Positions 1 through 8,939 of a stretch of 64,000 bases of DNA are shown in pieces. The stretch is taken from assembly GCF_002252505.1 (NCBI RefSeq), contig NZ_NNRL01000163.1, forward strand, positions 749,981 through 813,980. The letters are read 5' to 3'. Under the pieces are notes generated by a model. That model made no database searches. It had not been told where the DNA came from and worked only from the letters and a program-made list of their open reading frames with translations. Each line of letters begins with the position of its first letter. Within the stretch, counting starts at the first letter, position 1. Source of the stretch: Brucella grignonensis. Lineage in GTDB: Bacteria; Pseudomonadota; Alphaproteobacteria; Rhizobiales; Rhizobiaceae. The position numbers and the translations under genes were made by a program.

Positions 1-91
1 GCGGGACATGGGGCTGAATGCGGCTTTCATTACCGAGTTCCTGTCTGCGCTCGAAGGTGAGGTCAATAAAGCGCCAGCCGATGTTGAATGA
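1..91 (+). CDS. C-terminal end of an unidentified protein (partial)
   Basis: An open frame enters from the left edge of the window, in frame with base 2, and ends at TGA 89-91 after 29 visible codons. The visible residues (RDMGLNAAFITEFLSALEG and then a short acidic tail) look like an ordinary soluble helical C terminus. I do not recognise the family. The repeat element begins two bases after the stop codon. Confidence 0.5.
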   Translation, partial: RDMGLNAAFITEFLSALEGEVNKAPADVE

Positions 92-194
92 TTAGAGCAT
101 TTCCAACAAAGGTGGAACCGGTTTTGTGTTCAGAGATGTGTAAAAACAAATAGATAGAGCGTTTCTGGCAGTAAATTTAACCGGAATTGCTCTA
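92..194. repeat. Dispersed palindromic repeat, long form
   Basis: The element begins with TAGAGC, carries a stem-loop core whose loop has the family pattern GTGGAACCGG, continues through a run ending in AAATAGATAGAGCG, and closes with GCTCTA. The closing GCTCTA, read on the minus strand, gives the TAG stop of the neighbouring hydrolase gene. Confidence 0.75.
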
Positions 195-1097
195 GCGCGG
201 CTGATAGATACCATTTAGGGATGGGTTGCCATCAGTGATAATTTCACCGCGCCCGACCAGATCTTCCAGATGTGCCAGTACCGAAAGCGCCGCTGCGCCA
301 TGCAGACGCGGATCGGTATCGCGATAGATCGCTTTGACCATGTCCGGGATTGTGCGATCGCCTTGAATAATCCGCTCCAATATTGCGCGTTCGCGCATTT
401 TGCGATGTGCACGCAATCCTCGCACAAATGCTGCTGGCTTGGTGACGGCACCTCCGTGGCCCGGCAGATAGATATGATCATCGCGTTCAAGCAGCTTCTC
501 AAGCGAAGCCATGTAATCGCTCATCGAACCGTCTGGCGGCGCGACGATGGACGTCGCCCATGCCATCACATGATCGGCAGAAAACAGGATGTCTGTGCCT
601 TCGAGGCCGAAAGCCATGTGGTTGGCAGCATGGCCGGGCGTATGGATGCCCCGCAGCACCCAACCATCACCGTCTATCGTCTCCCCATCTGATAACGCCA
701 GATCGGGTACGAAGTCGATATCGGCGCTGGCCTCAAGCATGTTCACTTCGCCGCTATAATATGGGCGCGCGGGCCGATGCGGACCTTCCGCAACGATGAG
801 CGCACCTGTTTGTCCTTTCAGTCGCCTTGCAAGGGGGGAATGATCGCGATGGGTATGGCTTACAAAAATGTGGCTTACCGGACGCTTGGCGATTGCGGCG
901 AGAAGAGCCTGAAAATGCGCTTCGTCTTCTGGACCCGGATCGATAACGGCGAGCGTATCGGTCCCTACGATATAGCTGTTTGTGCCATGAAATGTAAAAG
1001 CGCTCGGATTATTCGCAGTCAGGCGGAGCAAGTCTTCACGCAAAGCAACCGGTGCCCCGTATTCCGGGGAGAAGCTGCCGTCGAAATCAAGCGCCAT
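192..1097 (-). CDS. Metallo-beta-lactamase-fold hydrolase (LACTB2-like)
   Basis: A 301-residue soluble hydrolase of the metallo-beta-lactamase superfamily. The metal-binding signature THRDH is visible (in SHTHRDHSPLARR), followed by further ligands in TPGHAANH, FSADHVMAW and LPGHGG. The C-terminal quarter looks like the winged-helix tail of LACTB2-like and glyoxalase II-like members. I chose ATG 1097 (MALDFDG) over a TTG four codons upstream because GGA sits at normal spacing before the ATG. The substrate cannot be read from sequence. The gene is convergent with the partial gene at the left edge, and its stop codon lies in the end of the repeat at 92-194. Fold confidence is high; the specific reaction is unknown. 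Confidence 0.85.
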   Translation of the reverse strand: MALDFDGSFSPEYGAPVALREDLLRLTANNPSAFTFHGTNSYIVGTDTLAVIDPGPEDEAHFQALLAAIAKRPVSHIFVSHTHRDHSPLARRLKGQTGALIVAEGPHRPARPYYSGEVNMLEASADIDFVPDLALSDGETIDGDGWVLRGIHTPGHAANHMAFGLEGTDILFSADHVMAWATSIVAPPDGSMSDYMASLEKLLERDDHIYLPGHGGAVTKPAAFVRGLRAHRKMRERAILERIIQGDRTIPDMVKAIYRDTDPRLHGAAALSVLAHLEDLVGRGEIITDGNPSLNGIYQPR

Positions 1098-1140
1098 TGA
1101 ATATTCCAACTTGTTTTGGTTTGCCGGTTCATCTTCGGTT

Positions 1141-1253
1141 TAAAGCATTTCCGGCAAAAGTGCGAAGCGGTTTTGCGTGGGGTGATGCGCAAAAAGCAAA
1201 TAATTAGAGTGGCCCCAAAGGTTCATTTTAAGTTGGAACCGTTCTGATGCTTT
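1141..1253. repeat. Dispersed palindromic repeat, long form
   Basis: This copy starts TAAAGCATTTCC. Its core stem GCAAAA (1154-1159) pairs with TTTTGC (1171-1176) around GTGCGAAGCGG. It ends near a degenerate GATGCTTT. It lies between the divergently placed hydrolase and allA genes, so it could be in the allA leader. Confidence 0.75.
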
Positions 1254-1392
1254 GAACAGCTTAAGCCGGTTTCATCGCCCGGCCTTTTTCATAACTTTGT
1301 TGAAACTGCTTTGCGATTGACAATCTGTCGGCTGCAAAGCTTTGTAGGAGTGCGTCTCGAAACGTGCGAAACGGGTTTGTGGGGAGGAAAGC

Positions 1393-1914
1393 GTGAAGTT
1401 TGAAGTGCTGGAAGTTGAGCCGCTGACAAAGGCGGCTTTTGCGCCTTTTGGGGACGTCATCGAGGTGGACGGCGCTGAGCGACGTCTCATCAATAATGGC
1501 ACGACGGAACGCTTTCACGATCTTGCCCGCGTCGAGGCTACCGGCACCGACGCACGTGTTCTGATCAATATCTTTCGCGGACAATCTTTTGCCGCACCGA
1601 TCAACGTCGTGATGATGGAGCGACATCCTTTCGGATCGCAGGCCTTCATTCCGTTGAATGGCAGGTCGTTTCTGGTTGTGGTTGCAGAAGATGTTGAAGG
1701 CAAGCCCGCGCGACCGAGAGCGTTTCTGGCGAGAGGCGATCAGGGTGTCAACTACTGGCGCAATGTCTGGCATCATCCGCTTGTATCCCTTGAGCAGACA
1801 TCAGATTTTCTTATTGTTGACCGCGCAGGCAACGAGAATAATCTGGAGGAATATTTCCTTCCGGATGTCGTCTATCGCATCGAGACAATCCCGGCTTTTG
1901 AAACGCAAATCTGA
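1393..1914 (+). CDS. allA: Ureidoglycolate lyase
   Basis: A 173-residue protein of the AllA ureidoglycolate lyase family, which cleaves ureidoglycolate to glyoxylate and urea late in purine/allantoin breakdown. Family features include the N-terminal [14 protein letters not shown] block, an RFHDLARVE segment, the central [13 protein letters not shown] segment and [12 protein letters not shown], whose histidines and arginine fit the cupin-like active site. The start is GTG 1393, preceded by a strong GGGGAGGAAA ribosome site. The hydroxyisourate hydrolase gene follows 8 bases after the stop codon, so the two form an operon of purine catabolism. No uricase or allantoinase gene is visible in the window. 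Confidence 0.92.
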   Translation: MKFEVLEVEPLTKAAFAPFGDVIEVDGAERRLINNGTTERFHDLARVEATGTDARVLINIFRGQSFAAPINVVMMERHPFGSQAFIPLNGRSFLVVVAEDVEGKPARPRAFLARGDQGVNYWRNVWHHPLVSLEQTSDFLIVDRAGNENNLEEYFLPDVVYRIETIPAFETQI

Positions 1915-1922
1915 GGATCAAA

Positions 1923-2279
1923 ATGGGCAAGCTATCCACACATGTTCTCGACACCGCGCACGGTAGTCCGGCGGCAGCGATGCGCATTGAGCTTTATAAG
2001 CTTGGAGCCTTGGGGAAAACGGAGCTTCTTAAACGCACTGTGACCAATCTCGACGGTCGCACAGATGAGCCGTTGCTGAGTGGCAATGAAATGCGGGAAG
2101 GTACTTATGAGCTGCATTTTCATGTTGCCGAATATTTTGAAGTGCGCGGAGCAGAGGTTGCCAATCCCCCGTTCCTCGATCTGATACCAATCCGTTTCGC
2201 GATTGCGGATGAAGACGGCAATTATCATGTGCCACTTCTGGTCAGCCCCTGGTCATATTCGACCTATCGCGGAAGCTGA
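1923..2279 (+). CDS. uraH: 5-hydroxyisourate hydrolase (transthyretin-like)
   Basis: A 118-residue transthyretin-related protein that hydrolyses 5-hydroxyisourate, the unstable product of urate oxidation, to OHCU. Diagnostic features are the N-terminal [14 protein letters not shown] motif and the C-terminal tetrapeptide YRGS, both hallmarks of the family. An internal FPHV-like segment near position 70 is altered to LHFHVAEYF. Start ATG 1923 has GAGGAT just upstream, overlapping the end of allA. No signal peptide is visible, so it should be cytoplasmic. Confidence 0.95.
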   Translation: MGKLSTHVLDTAHGSPAAAMRIELYKLGALGKTELLKRTVTNLDGRTDEPLLSGNEMREGTYELHFHVAEYFEVRGAEVANPPFLDLIPIRFAIADEDGNYHVPLLVSPWSYSTYRGS

Positions 2280-2309
2280 CTTATCCCCCTCTGCTTGAGA
2301 ACCATTAAG

Positions 2310-2340
2310 CTCCCCGCATTACCAACGCGAGGAGTTTTTT
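2310..2340 (+). promoter_or_regulatory. Hairpin with T6 tract whose 3' arm is a Shine-Dalgarno
   Basis: CTCCCCGC (2310-2317) pairs with GCGAGGAG (2327-2334) with one mismatch, and six T residues (2335-2340) follow directly before ATG 2341. The 3' arm carries the AGGAG of the next gene. The structure can act as a weak terminator for allA-uraH, and if formed it would hide the ribosome site of the DUF2793 gene. Confidence 0.45.
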
Positions 2341-3177
2341 ATGGATCAAACACCAAATCTCAAACTTCCCTACATCATGCCCAGTCAGGCACAGAAGCAT
2401 GTCACGCATAATGAGGCGCTGCGATTGCTTGATGCCGTCGTGCATCTCAGTGTGAAGTCGCGGGTGCAGACTGGCGCACCGATCACGCCTCTATCCGGGG
2501 AGCGGCATATTGTTGCGAACCAGGCTACCGGACAGTGGGCAGGAAAGGAAGGAATGATAGCCTTCTTCATTGATGACGGCTGGTCTTTTGTTGCAGTCGC
2601 AAAGGGCTGGCTTGCCTATGTCGAGGATGAAGGCAGATTGCTGGTGTTCAATGGAACAGAGTGGGAAGTCACAGGTTCTGTGCCTGACAAGCTGTCGCTA
2701 TCCATGCTTGGTGTGCAGGCTACAGCCGATGCAATCAACCGTTTTGCAATCTCGTCAGAAGCAAGCCTCTTCAACAATGCAGGCGCTGGTCATCAGATCA
2801 AAGTCAACAAACAGGCGGCCATGAATACGGCGAGCCTTTTATTCCAGTCAGGCTGGACCGGGCATGCGGAGATGGGGCTCAATGGCGACAATAATTTCAG
2901 CGTCAAGGTTGGCGATGATGTCGGCAATTGGCGTGAAGCCGTCAAGGTTGACCGTGCAACTGGAAATGTCGCCATAGGTTCAATATGGCCGGAAACTCGC
3001 CTGCATGTCGACGGGCCGATACGCCCTGCATCATTTGCGATGGCAGATTTACCATCAGCGGCAACCCATGGGGCCGGGGCGATGGTTTTCGTCAGTAACG
3101 CCAGCACCGGCCCACAAATGGCCTATTCAAATGGTTCTGCCTGGCTCAGTATGCGAACCGGTTCTGCCATTGCCTGA
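2341..3177 (+). CDS. DUF2793 domain protein (phage/GTA-type)
   Basis: A 278-residue protein whose N-terminal third matches the DUF2793 pattern (PNLKLPYIMPSQAQKHVTH, then NEALRLLDAVV and a GERHIV...GQWAGKEG block). DUF2793 proteins are usually found with phage or gene transfer agent tail genes in alphaproteobacteria. The C-terminal part is rich in Asn, Gly and small residues with repeated short beta-type segments, as in tail-fibre tips, but I see no clear repeat. There is no signal peptide. The gene stands alone here, about 35 kb from the GTA cluster. A role as a particle surface or fibre protein is inference. Confidence 0.75.
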   Translation: MDQTPNLKLPYIMPSQAQKHVTHNEALRLLDAVVHLSVKSRVQTGAPITPLSGERHIVANQATGQWAGKEGMIAFFIDDGWSFVAVAKGWLAYVEDEGRLLVFNGTEWEVTGSVPDKLSLSMLGVQATADAINRFAISSEASLFNNAGAGHQIKVNKQAAMNTASLLFQSGWTGHAEMGLNGDNNFSVKVGDDVGNWREAVKVDRATGNVAIGSIWPETRLHVDGPIRPASFAMADLPSAATHGAGAMVFVSNASTGPQMAYSNGSAWLSMRTGSAIA

Positions 3178-3240
3178 TGGCTATCGATTGGGCGCAACGG
3201 CTTTGCTGCGCTCTCGAATCGCAATTTGCCCCGTATAATT

Positions 3241-4296
3241 TCAGAGAATGCCGACCTTCTTGGCTTGCATGGCCAGACGCTCATGAATAGTCAGAGTTCC
3301 ACCGTCGCCCTGTAGCGGTGTTGTATCTTGAGTTTCACGCGCCTCCTTGGGCGTAAGTCCGAAACGGGCCTTAAATGCCTTGGTCATCTGTGTGCTATCG
3401 TGAAATCCGCAACGATAGGCAATTTCCTTCAAGGAAATCGTCTTACCTTTTTTGTCGATGATAATCCGGTAGGCGAGATCCGATCGTTTGTCGCGAATAA
3501 CCTTGGCGACACCTTCATCTGGCTCAAAGGCGCGATAAAGATGCGAACGTGACATGCGGAAATGCTGCTGAATCGAATGGGGTCCCAGCAGTGGATTTGT
3601 GATGTTCTTGTCGATATAGGCGAGGATGCGGTTACGTATCGGCAGGTTGATCGTGACATTCTCAACAGTACCTTTGTCCGCGCCTTTGATGCATGAAGCA
3701 AGCAGCGCCAACATGGCATCCTTGGCAGCAATCAATTCCGTCGCCGAAAGTTCCTGAACAACATCATTCAAGCCACGCAGATATTCAAACAGGAGCTGGG
3801 TCATTGGAGATTCGGCCCTGAGAACCATGCCATGCAGATTGCGCCAGCCAACGAGTTTCTCGAGTTCTTGACGTGGCATGATGACGGTCAGCCGCGCACC
3901 TGCTTCGGCTTGACTCGTTATGACTTGCGCCATGTCGAGAATGAAAATGTCACCAGGCTTCGCAGAGACGGCAACGCCATTGAAGTCACCGCTCAGTGTG
4001 CCAGCAAGCATGGCTTGAAGAACATAATGATCAAGACCGTTTTGAGCGATGATGTTCGCTGTGCGCTCATAACGCTGATTGTTGAACGTTGTAGAGCCAA
4101 CCAGCATGTTGCCGAAAGGGTAAGAACTTAATGTACCGATAAAGCCTTTTTCATTCTCATCATCGAGTGATGAAACTTCGTAAAACAGCTTTACAGCGTC
4201 GCGCCAGAAATCGTCGCGAATTTCAGCATCGACCATATCTGTCGATAAAAACAGCTCTTTTGTCATTCTTACCCCGTCGCGGGAGGCTATTGTCAT
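3241..4296 (-). CDS. AraC-family transcriptional regulator
   Basis: A 351-residue regulator. The N-terminal two thirds resemble the AraC-binding-like effector domain (VQELSAT and GDIFILDMAQVI segments). The C-terminal 100 residues contain the two AraC helix-turn-helix units, LGPHSIQQHFRMSRSHLYRAF and KEIAYRCGFHDSTQMTKAFK, with the usual GLTPKEAR tail. The start is ambiguous between ATG 4296 and ATG 4266, the latter with a GGGG-type ribosome site. It is transcribed in the same direction as the bet operon, whose last gene ends 209 bases upstream, so a choline/betaine-related role is possible but not shown. Confidence 0.85.
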   Translation of the reverse strand: MTIASRDGVRMTKELFLSTDMVDAEIRDDFWRDAVKLFYEVSSLDDENEKGFIGTLSSYPFGNMLVGSTTFNNQRYERTANIIAQNGLDHYVLQAMLAGTLSGDFNGVAVSAKPGDIFILDMAQVITSQAEAGARLTVIMPRQELEKLVGWRNLHGMVLRAESPMTQLLFEYLRGLNDVVQELSATELIAAKDAMLALLASCIKGADKGTVENVTINLPIRNRILAYIDKNITNPLLGPHSIQQHFRMSRSHLYRAFEPDEGVAKVIRDKRSDLAYRIIIDKKGKTISLKEIAYRCGFHDSTQMTKAFKARFGLTPKEARETQDTTPLQGDGGTLTIHERLAMQAKKVGIL

Positions 4297-4441
4297 GTTC
4301 CCGGCGCAGCTTATTCGATAGTAGCAATCAATTAGTCGTTAATATTCAAGATAATAAGATGAATAGTGATCAATTTTTTGACAGTTCTGAATTTATCTAC
4401 CAATATTGTGGCGTAAATATAATGCGGCACGATAAATACAG

Positions 4442-4483
4442 AAGCCTCCACAATATTAGCTTGTTCTAATATTGTGGAGGCTT
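4442..4483. terminator. Perfect 17-bp inverted repeat between betB and the AraC gene
   Basis: Bases 4442-4458 are the exact reverse complement of 4467-4483, with an 8-base loop. The structure lies just after the end of betB. It lacks a strong T tract, so it may be a terminator, an operator for the adjacent AraC gene, or both. The 10-mer AATATTGTGG in its arms occurs a third time at 4402-4411. Confidence 0.55.
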
Positions 4484-4505
4484 TGAAGTTAATTTAAAAA
4501 GAAAC

Positions 4506-5969
4506 TTAGTAGGGGCTGTCGACTTTGCCCATTTCTACATAGACGGTCTTGATCTGGCTATAATGCGTCAAGGCTGCGATGCCGTTTTCACGCCCTATGC
4601 CAGACTGTTTATAACCGCCGAATGGCACTTCGACAGGGGTCAGATTGTAGGCATTGATCCAGCAGGTTCCTGCCTTGATCTGCCCGATGACGCGATGTCC
4701 GCGTGCAATGTCGGCTGTAAAGACGCCAGCCGCCAGACCAAACTCGGTATCGTTGGCGCGTGCAACGACCTCTGCTTCATCAGAAAACTCCAGAACGCTC
4801 ATGACGGGCCCAAAGATTTCTTCCCGGGCGATTGTCATATTGTCAGTCACGCCTGTGAAGATGGTCGGCTCGATGAAGCAACCTTTGTCGAATCCCTGCA
4901 GCTTTGGAATGCCGCCGCCATAGGCAAGGGTTGCGCCTTCGGCTTTGCCTTTTTCGATATAGGACAGAACCTTGTCGCGCTGTGCACCATTGATAAGCGG
5001 CCCCATCTGGGTCGCTTCATCCAGTGGGTCACCAATGCGGATCTTGCGTGTACGCTCGACAAGACGTTCGATAAAGCGTTCCCGTACATTCTTATGGACG
5101 AACACACGGGTGCCGTTGGAGCAGACCTGACCGGTTGAATAGAAATTGCCGAGCATCGCTCCGCCAATAGCGCTTTCAAGATCCGCATCGTCAAAAACGA
5201 TAATTGGCGACTTGCCACCAAGTTCCATCGTGACGTGTTTCAGATGTTCACCAGCCTGCGACATGATCCGCTTGCCAGTCGGGACCGATCCGGTCAGCGA
5301 AACTTTCGCGGTCAGCCGATGATTGACGAGTGCTGCCCCTACATCACCAAAACCCTGAACAACGTTGAACAGACCATCGGGAAGGCCTGCTTCCTTATAG
5401 GCTTCAGCCAGAGCGAGCGCGGAGAGGGGCGTGTTTTCTGATGGCTTGAAGATAAAGGCATTGCCCATGGCAAGCGCCGGGGCTGATTTCCAAGCCGCAA
5501 TCTGAATAGGATAATTCCATGCGCCAATGCCGACGCAGATGCCGAGCGCCTCGCGGCGCGTATAGGCGAATGATCCGCCAAGTTCTACGAACTCACCATT
5601 AAAACCGGAGATGATGCCGCCGAAGAATTCGAGGGCATCGGCAGCAGAAGCCGCATCCGCAACCAGTGTTTCCTGAAGTGCCTTGCCGGTGTCGACGGTC
5701 TCAAGTTTCGATAGTTTCTTGTTTTTTTCACGTAAGATTTCCGCAGTGCGACGCAGAATGCGGCCGCGCTCGACAGGCTTGAGTGCCGCCCATTCGCCCT
5801 GTGCCTTGAGTGCTGCCGCATAGGCGGTTTCAATCACGTCAGGCGTTGCCGAATAAAGTTTGGCGATTTCTTCGCCAGTTGCCGGATAGAAAACGGGAAG
5901 CGGTTTTCCCGTTTTGTCTTCTACGAATGCCCCGCCGATGAAATGCGAGGCTTTGGGTTGTACTTTCAT
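4506..5969 (-). CDS. betB: Betaine aldehyde dehydrogenase
   Basis: A 487-residue NAD(P)-dependent aldehyde dehydrogenase that oxidises betaine aldehyde to glycine betaine. The catalytic glutamate is in [10 protein letters not shown] and the nucleophilic cysteine in [11 protein letters not shown]; the [10 protein letters not shown] nucleotide-binding segment and the [13 protein letters not shown] block near the C terminus are typical of BetB. I chose ATG 5969 ([10 protein letters not shown]) because GAGGAG lies at ideal distance before it; the upstream ATG 5990 has no ribosome site. It is the last gene of betI-betA-betB, with an 80-base palindromic repeat between betA and betB. Confidence 0.95.
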   Translation of the reverse strand: MKVQPKASHFIGGAFVEDKTGKPLPVFYPATGEEIAKLYSATPDVIETAYAAALKAQGEWAALKPVERGRILRRTAEILREKNKKLSKLETVDTGKALQETLVADAASAADALEFFGGIISGFNGEFVELGGSFAYTRREALGICVGIGAWNYPIQIAAWKSAPALAMGNAFIFKPSENTPLSALALAEAYKEAGLPDGLFNVVQGFGDVGAALVNHRLTAKVSLTGSVPTGKRIMSQAGEHLKHVTMELGGKSPIIVFDDADLESAIGGAMLGNFYSTGQVCSNGTRVFVHKNVRERFIERLVERTRKIRIGDPLDEATQMGPLINGAQRDKVLSYIEKGKAEGATLAYGGGIPKLQGFDKGCFIEPTIFTGVTDNMTIAREEIFGPVMSVLEFSDEAEVVARANDTEFGLAAGVFTADIARGHRVIGQIKAGTCWINAYNLTPVEVPFGGYKQSGIGRENGIAALTHYSQIKTVYVEMGKVDSPY

Positions 5970-5990
5970 CTTATTCTCCTCGGGTTTCAT

Positions 5991-6074
5991 TAAAGCATGT
6001 CGCGGAAAAGTGGAGACCGGTTTTCCGATAACGATATGCTTGAAAACAAACGCTTAAAGCGCGAAGCGCTTTAA
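5991..6074. repeat. Dispersed palindromic repeat inside the bet operon
   Basis: A 64-base unit (5991-6054) starting TAAAGCATGTCG has core stem CGGAAAA (6003-6009) paired with TTTTCCG (6021-6027). It is followed by a 20-base closing palindrome (TAAAGCGC, GAA, GCGCTTTAA type). The element fills the whole betA-betB gap, and its end supplies the TAA stop of betA. Confidence 0.85.
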
Positions 6075-7726
6075 CGATCGGAAACCTGCCAGCGTGGATT
6101 AATCCATGGCTCCTGATTGGATCGTGCGAGAGGCGTGCGTCCCAGAATGTGATCGGAAGCCTTTTCGCCGGTCATAATGGACGGCCCATTGAGATTGCCG
6201 TTCGTTATACGCGGGAAAATAGACGAATCTGCAACACGCAGACCATCAATTCCGATAACACGACATTCAGGATCAACGACTGCCATTGGATCGTCAACTG
6301 CCCCCATTTTACAGGTTCCGCAAGGATGGAATGCACTTTCCACATGTTCGCGGAGGAAGTTGTCGATCTCATCATCCGATTGTACATTCGCGCCGGGCTG
6401 GATTTCTGCACCACTAAAGGGCGCAAAGGCATCCTGGCCGAATATTTCCCGCGTCAGTCGCACGCAATGGCGAAAATCCGCCCAGTCGTCCTCGTGCGAC
6501 ATGTAGTTGAACTGGATCCGCGGCTTTTCGCGTGGATTGGCCGAACGAAGCGTCACGCTGCCGCGCGATTTGGACCGCATCGGCCCGACATGTGCCTGAA
6601 ATCCATGTGACTGCGCTGCTGCCTTGCCATCATAGCGAATGGCGACGGGCAGAAAGTGATACTGAATGTCGGGATATTCTACCCCTGCCTTTGAGCGGAC
6701 AAAGGCGGCAGATTCAAAATGGTTGGTGGCGCCATCTCCAGATTTGAAAAACAGCCATTGCGCGCCGATCATCGCCTTTGAGAACAGGTTCAGCTTGGAG
6801 TAGAGCGTGATAGGTTGCGTGCATTCCTGCTGGATATAGACTTCCAGATGATCTTGCAGATTCTGGCCCACGCCGGGGCGGTCCGCAACCACATCGATAC
6901 CATGTTCTTTCAGCTGTGCCGCGGGGCCAATGCCCGACAACATAAGAAGTTTTGGCGAGTTGATTGACGAGGCGGCGATGATGACTTCGCGTCGTGCACG
7001 AATGGTTGAGAAGGTGCGGCCTGCTTCAATTTCGACGCCCACGGCGCGTTTGCCCTCAAGCACGATCTTCCGTGCAAGGCCTTTGACGAGCTTGACATTC
7101 GGACGTTTTAAAGCCGGTTTCAGATAGGCATTGGCAGCGGACCAGCGACGTCCATTATGGATCGTCTGCTCCATTGGGCCGAAGCCTTCCTGCTTTTGAC
7201 CATTATAGTCTTTTGTGACTTCAAAGCCCGCTTGATGTCCTGCATCCACGAAGGCCTTGAACAGCGGATTATCGCGTCGGCCACGTTGAATATGCAACGG
7301 GCCATCCGTTCCACGCCAGCCGTCCTGTCCGCCACGCGAGTTTTCCATTCGCTTGAAATAGGGCAGCACGTCGGCATAGGACCAGCCGCGCGCGCCGCTT
7401 TCCGACCAATGGTCGTAATCGCGAGCATGACCACGCACATACACCATGCCGTTGATGGAAGAAGAGCCGCCAACGACTTTGCCACGCGGCGTGACCAGGC
7501 TGCGCCCGCCAATATGTGGTTCGGGCTCGGTGGAAAATCCCCAATCGTAAGTCTCCATATTCATGGGGAAGGAGAGTGCTGCAGGCATCTGGATCAAGGG
7601 CCCAATGTCTGGTCCGCCAAATTCAATCACAATAACCGAATATCTGCCGTCTTCGGAGAGGCGATAGGCCATGGCTGACCCCGCAGAGCCGGAGCCAATA
7701 ATAACGAAGTCCGCTTCCATGCTCAT
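6071..7726 (-). CDS. betA: Choline dehydrogenase
   Basis: A 551-residue FAD-dependent GMC oxidoreductase that oxidises choline to betaine aldehyde at the membrane. The N-terminal FAD fold is in [20 protein letters not shown] signatures are visible at [14 protein letters not shown] and [16 protein letters not shown]. The C terminus has HPCGTCKMG and [20 protein letters not shown], which carry active-site residues. It overlaps betI by 4 bases (ATGA), so the genes are translationally coupled. The TAA stop is part of the repeat at 5991-6074. No choline sulfatase gene (betC) lies in the operon, unlike in Sinorhizobium. Confidence 0.96.
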   Translation of the reverse strand: MSMEADFVIIGSGSAGSAMAYRLSEDGRYSVIVIEFGGPDIGPLIQMPAALSFPMNMETYDWGFSTEPEPHIGGRSLVTPRGKVVGGSSSINGMVYVRGHARDYDHWSESGARGWSYADVLPYFKRMENSRGGQDGWRGTDGPLHIQRGRRDNPLFKAFVDAGHQAGFEVTKDYNGQKQEGFGPMEQTIHNGRRWSAANAYLKPALKRPNVKLVKGLARKIVLEGKRAVGVEIEAGRTFSTIRARREVIIAASSINSPKLLMLSGIGPAAQLKEHGIDVVADRPGVGQNLQDHLEVYIQQECTQPITLYSKLNLFSKAMIGAQWLFFKSGDGATNHFESAAFVRSKAGVEYPDIQYHFLPVAIRYDGKAAAQSHGFQAHVGPMRSKSRGSVTLRSANPREKPRIQFNYMSHEDDWADFRHCVRLTREIFGQDAFAPFSGAEIQPGANVQSDDEIDNFLREHVESAFHPCGTCKMGAVDDPMAVVDPECRVIGIDGLRVADSSIFPRITNGNLNGPSIMTGEKASDHILGRTPLARSNQEPWINPRWQVSDR

Positions 7727-8307
7727 TTCTCCACCGAAAGCTGAACGGCAATGTAATCTTCCACAAGAGCAATAGCCGATGCTGCATTTGGTGCGTCGGC
7801 ACCCAGCGCATGCCGGATATAAAGCCCGTCAATCAGTGCACCCGCACCTTCGGCTACGCGATTTGCATGGTCGCGGCTGGTCAGCTGTTCGAGCGCAAAG
7901 ACGAAATTGGAATGCAGGCGGCGCGCATAAATGCGTAAGAGCCGTTTGGTGTCTTCTGATTGCTGCGCATGGACGTAGAAGGTAAGCCAGGCGGCAACTG
8001 TTTCCTGTGCAAACTGTGAAGCGGAAAAGTTCACCGCAATAATCGCTGCGATACGTTCTCGCGGCGTTTCAGTGAACTTCATTGCTGCGTTCAGGTCGCT
8101 CCCAAGTTCGCGAAGCAGATGGCGCATGGTAGCGAGAATGAGTTTGTCCTTGCCACCAAAATAATGATGCGCGAGTGCTGGTGAGACACCTGCTTCATGG
8201 GCAATCTGTGCAACAGTTACGTCCAGCGAACCGCGCTGGCCGATTGTGCGGATGGCGGCGTCGATCAGTTCGCGCCGCCGTAAAGGTTCCATCCCGATCT
8301 TGGGCAT
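7723..8307 (-). CDS. betI: Choline-responsive TetR-type repressor BetI
   Basis: A 194-residue TetR-family repressor. The N terminus [18 protein letters not shown] is the BetI signature, followed by the helix-turn-helix [20 protein letters not shown]. BetI represses bet genes and is released by choline. It is the first gene of betI-betA-betB. A palindrome at 8350-8369, just upstream of the start, fits a BetI operator, so autoregulation is likely. Confidence 0.95.
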   Translation of the reverse strand: MPKIGMEPLRRRELIDAAIRTIGQRGSLDVTVAQIAHEAGVSPALAHHYFGGKDKLILATMRHLLRELGSDLNAAMKFTETPRERIAAIIAVNFSASQFAQETVAAWLTFYVHAQQSEDTKRLLRIYARRLHSNFVFALEQLTSRDHANRVAEGAGALIDGLYIRHALGADAPNAASAIALVEDYIAVQLSVEK

Positions 8308-8349
8308 AATCTTGGTCCCGGTTTAAGCATGTCGATCCACATTTTATCT

Positions 8350-8369
8350 TTGATTGACTGATCAATCAA
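8350..8369. promoter_or_regulatory. Candidate BetI operator
   Basis: TTGATTG (8350-8356), a 6-base spacer and CAATCAA (8363-8369) form a perfect palindrome about 45 bases upstream of betI. Position and symmetry fit an operator bound by the TetR-type dimer BetI. Assignment rests on placement, not on an experiment. Confidence 0.7.
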
Positions 8370-8474
8370 CAAAAACTCAAAAGAATAGAGATCGTGTTTT
8401 TGCGGGCGATGGAAATATTCGTGAAATAAGGCTGCCGGCTTGCGCGCATTGGCCGCTCTGCATACATTTGAGGG

Positions 8475-8939
8475 ATGAGCAGAGCTTTTACCAAGGAACA
8501 GGATGACGCTCCGACAGATCTCGGTGAGCGTCCCATCAGCCCGCATCGAAATCTCGTCACGCCAGACGGCTTGAAGTTGATTGAGGCTGAACTCGCACGA
8601 TTACAACGCGAATTGGCTGAGGCCAATGTCGCGGGAGAGCGCTCGACAATTGTGCGTCTTTCGCGCGATTTACGCTATTGGACCGCGCGCCGCGAGACAG
8701 CGGAGCTATCTGTGCCGGAGCCCGATAGCGATGTCGTGCGTTTTGGTATGACGGTCGATCTCGAAGATCTCGATGGAACGGCCCGCAGATGGACTATTGT
8801 TGGCGAAGATGAGGCTGATCCGGCCAAGGGTAAAATATCCCATATGTCCCCGGTCGCCATTATGCTGTTTGGCAAACCGGTAGGCGACGTTGTTATGATC
8901 AACGGTAAAGAGTGGGAGATCGTGGCTGCGAAGGTCTAA
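8475..8939 (+). CDS. GreA/GreB-family elongation factor
   Basis: A 154-residue protein with the layout of Gre transcript-cleavage factors. The short N terminus MSRAFTKEQDD is GreB-like, residues about 30-75 form a coiled-coil-like helix pair (LIEAELARLQRELAEANVAG and the next segment), and the C-terminal FKBP-like domain starts near FGMTVDLEDLDG and includes SPVAIMLFGKPVGDVV. Such factors bind the RNA polymerase secondary channel. The start ATG 8475 has GAGGG directly abutting it, an unusually short ribosome-site spacing. It ends within the last codons of the convergent doc gene (4-base overlap). Confidence 0.85.
   Translation: MSRAFTKEQDDAPTDLGERPISPHRNLVTPDGLKLIEAELARLQRELAEANVAGERSTIVRLSRDLRYWTARRETAELSVPEPDSDVVRFGMTVDLEDLDGTARRWTIVGEDEADPAKGKISHMSPVAIMLFGKPVGDVVMINGKEWEIVAAKV

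Noticed and set aside
5970-5990. Longer betB start at ATG 5990
   Set aside because: It lacks a ribosome site, while GAGGAG precedes ATG 5969; the extra seven residues are encoded by that ribosome site region.
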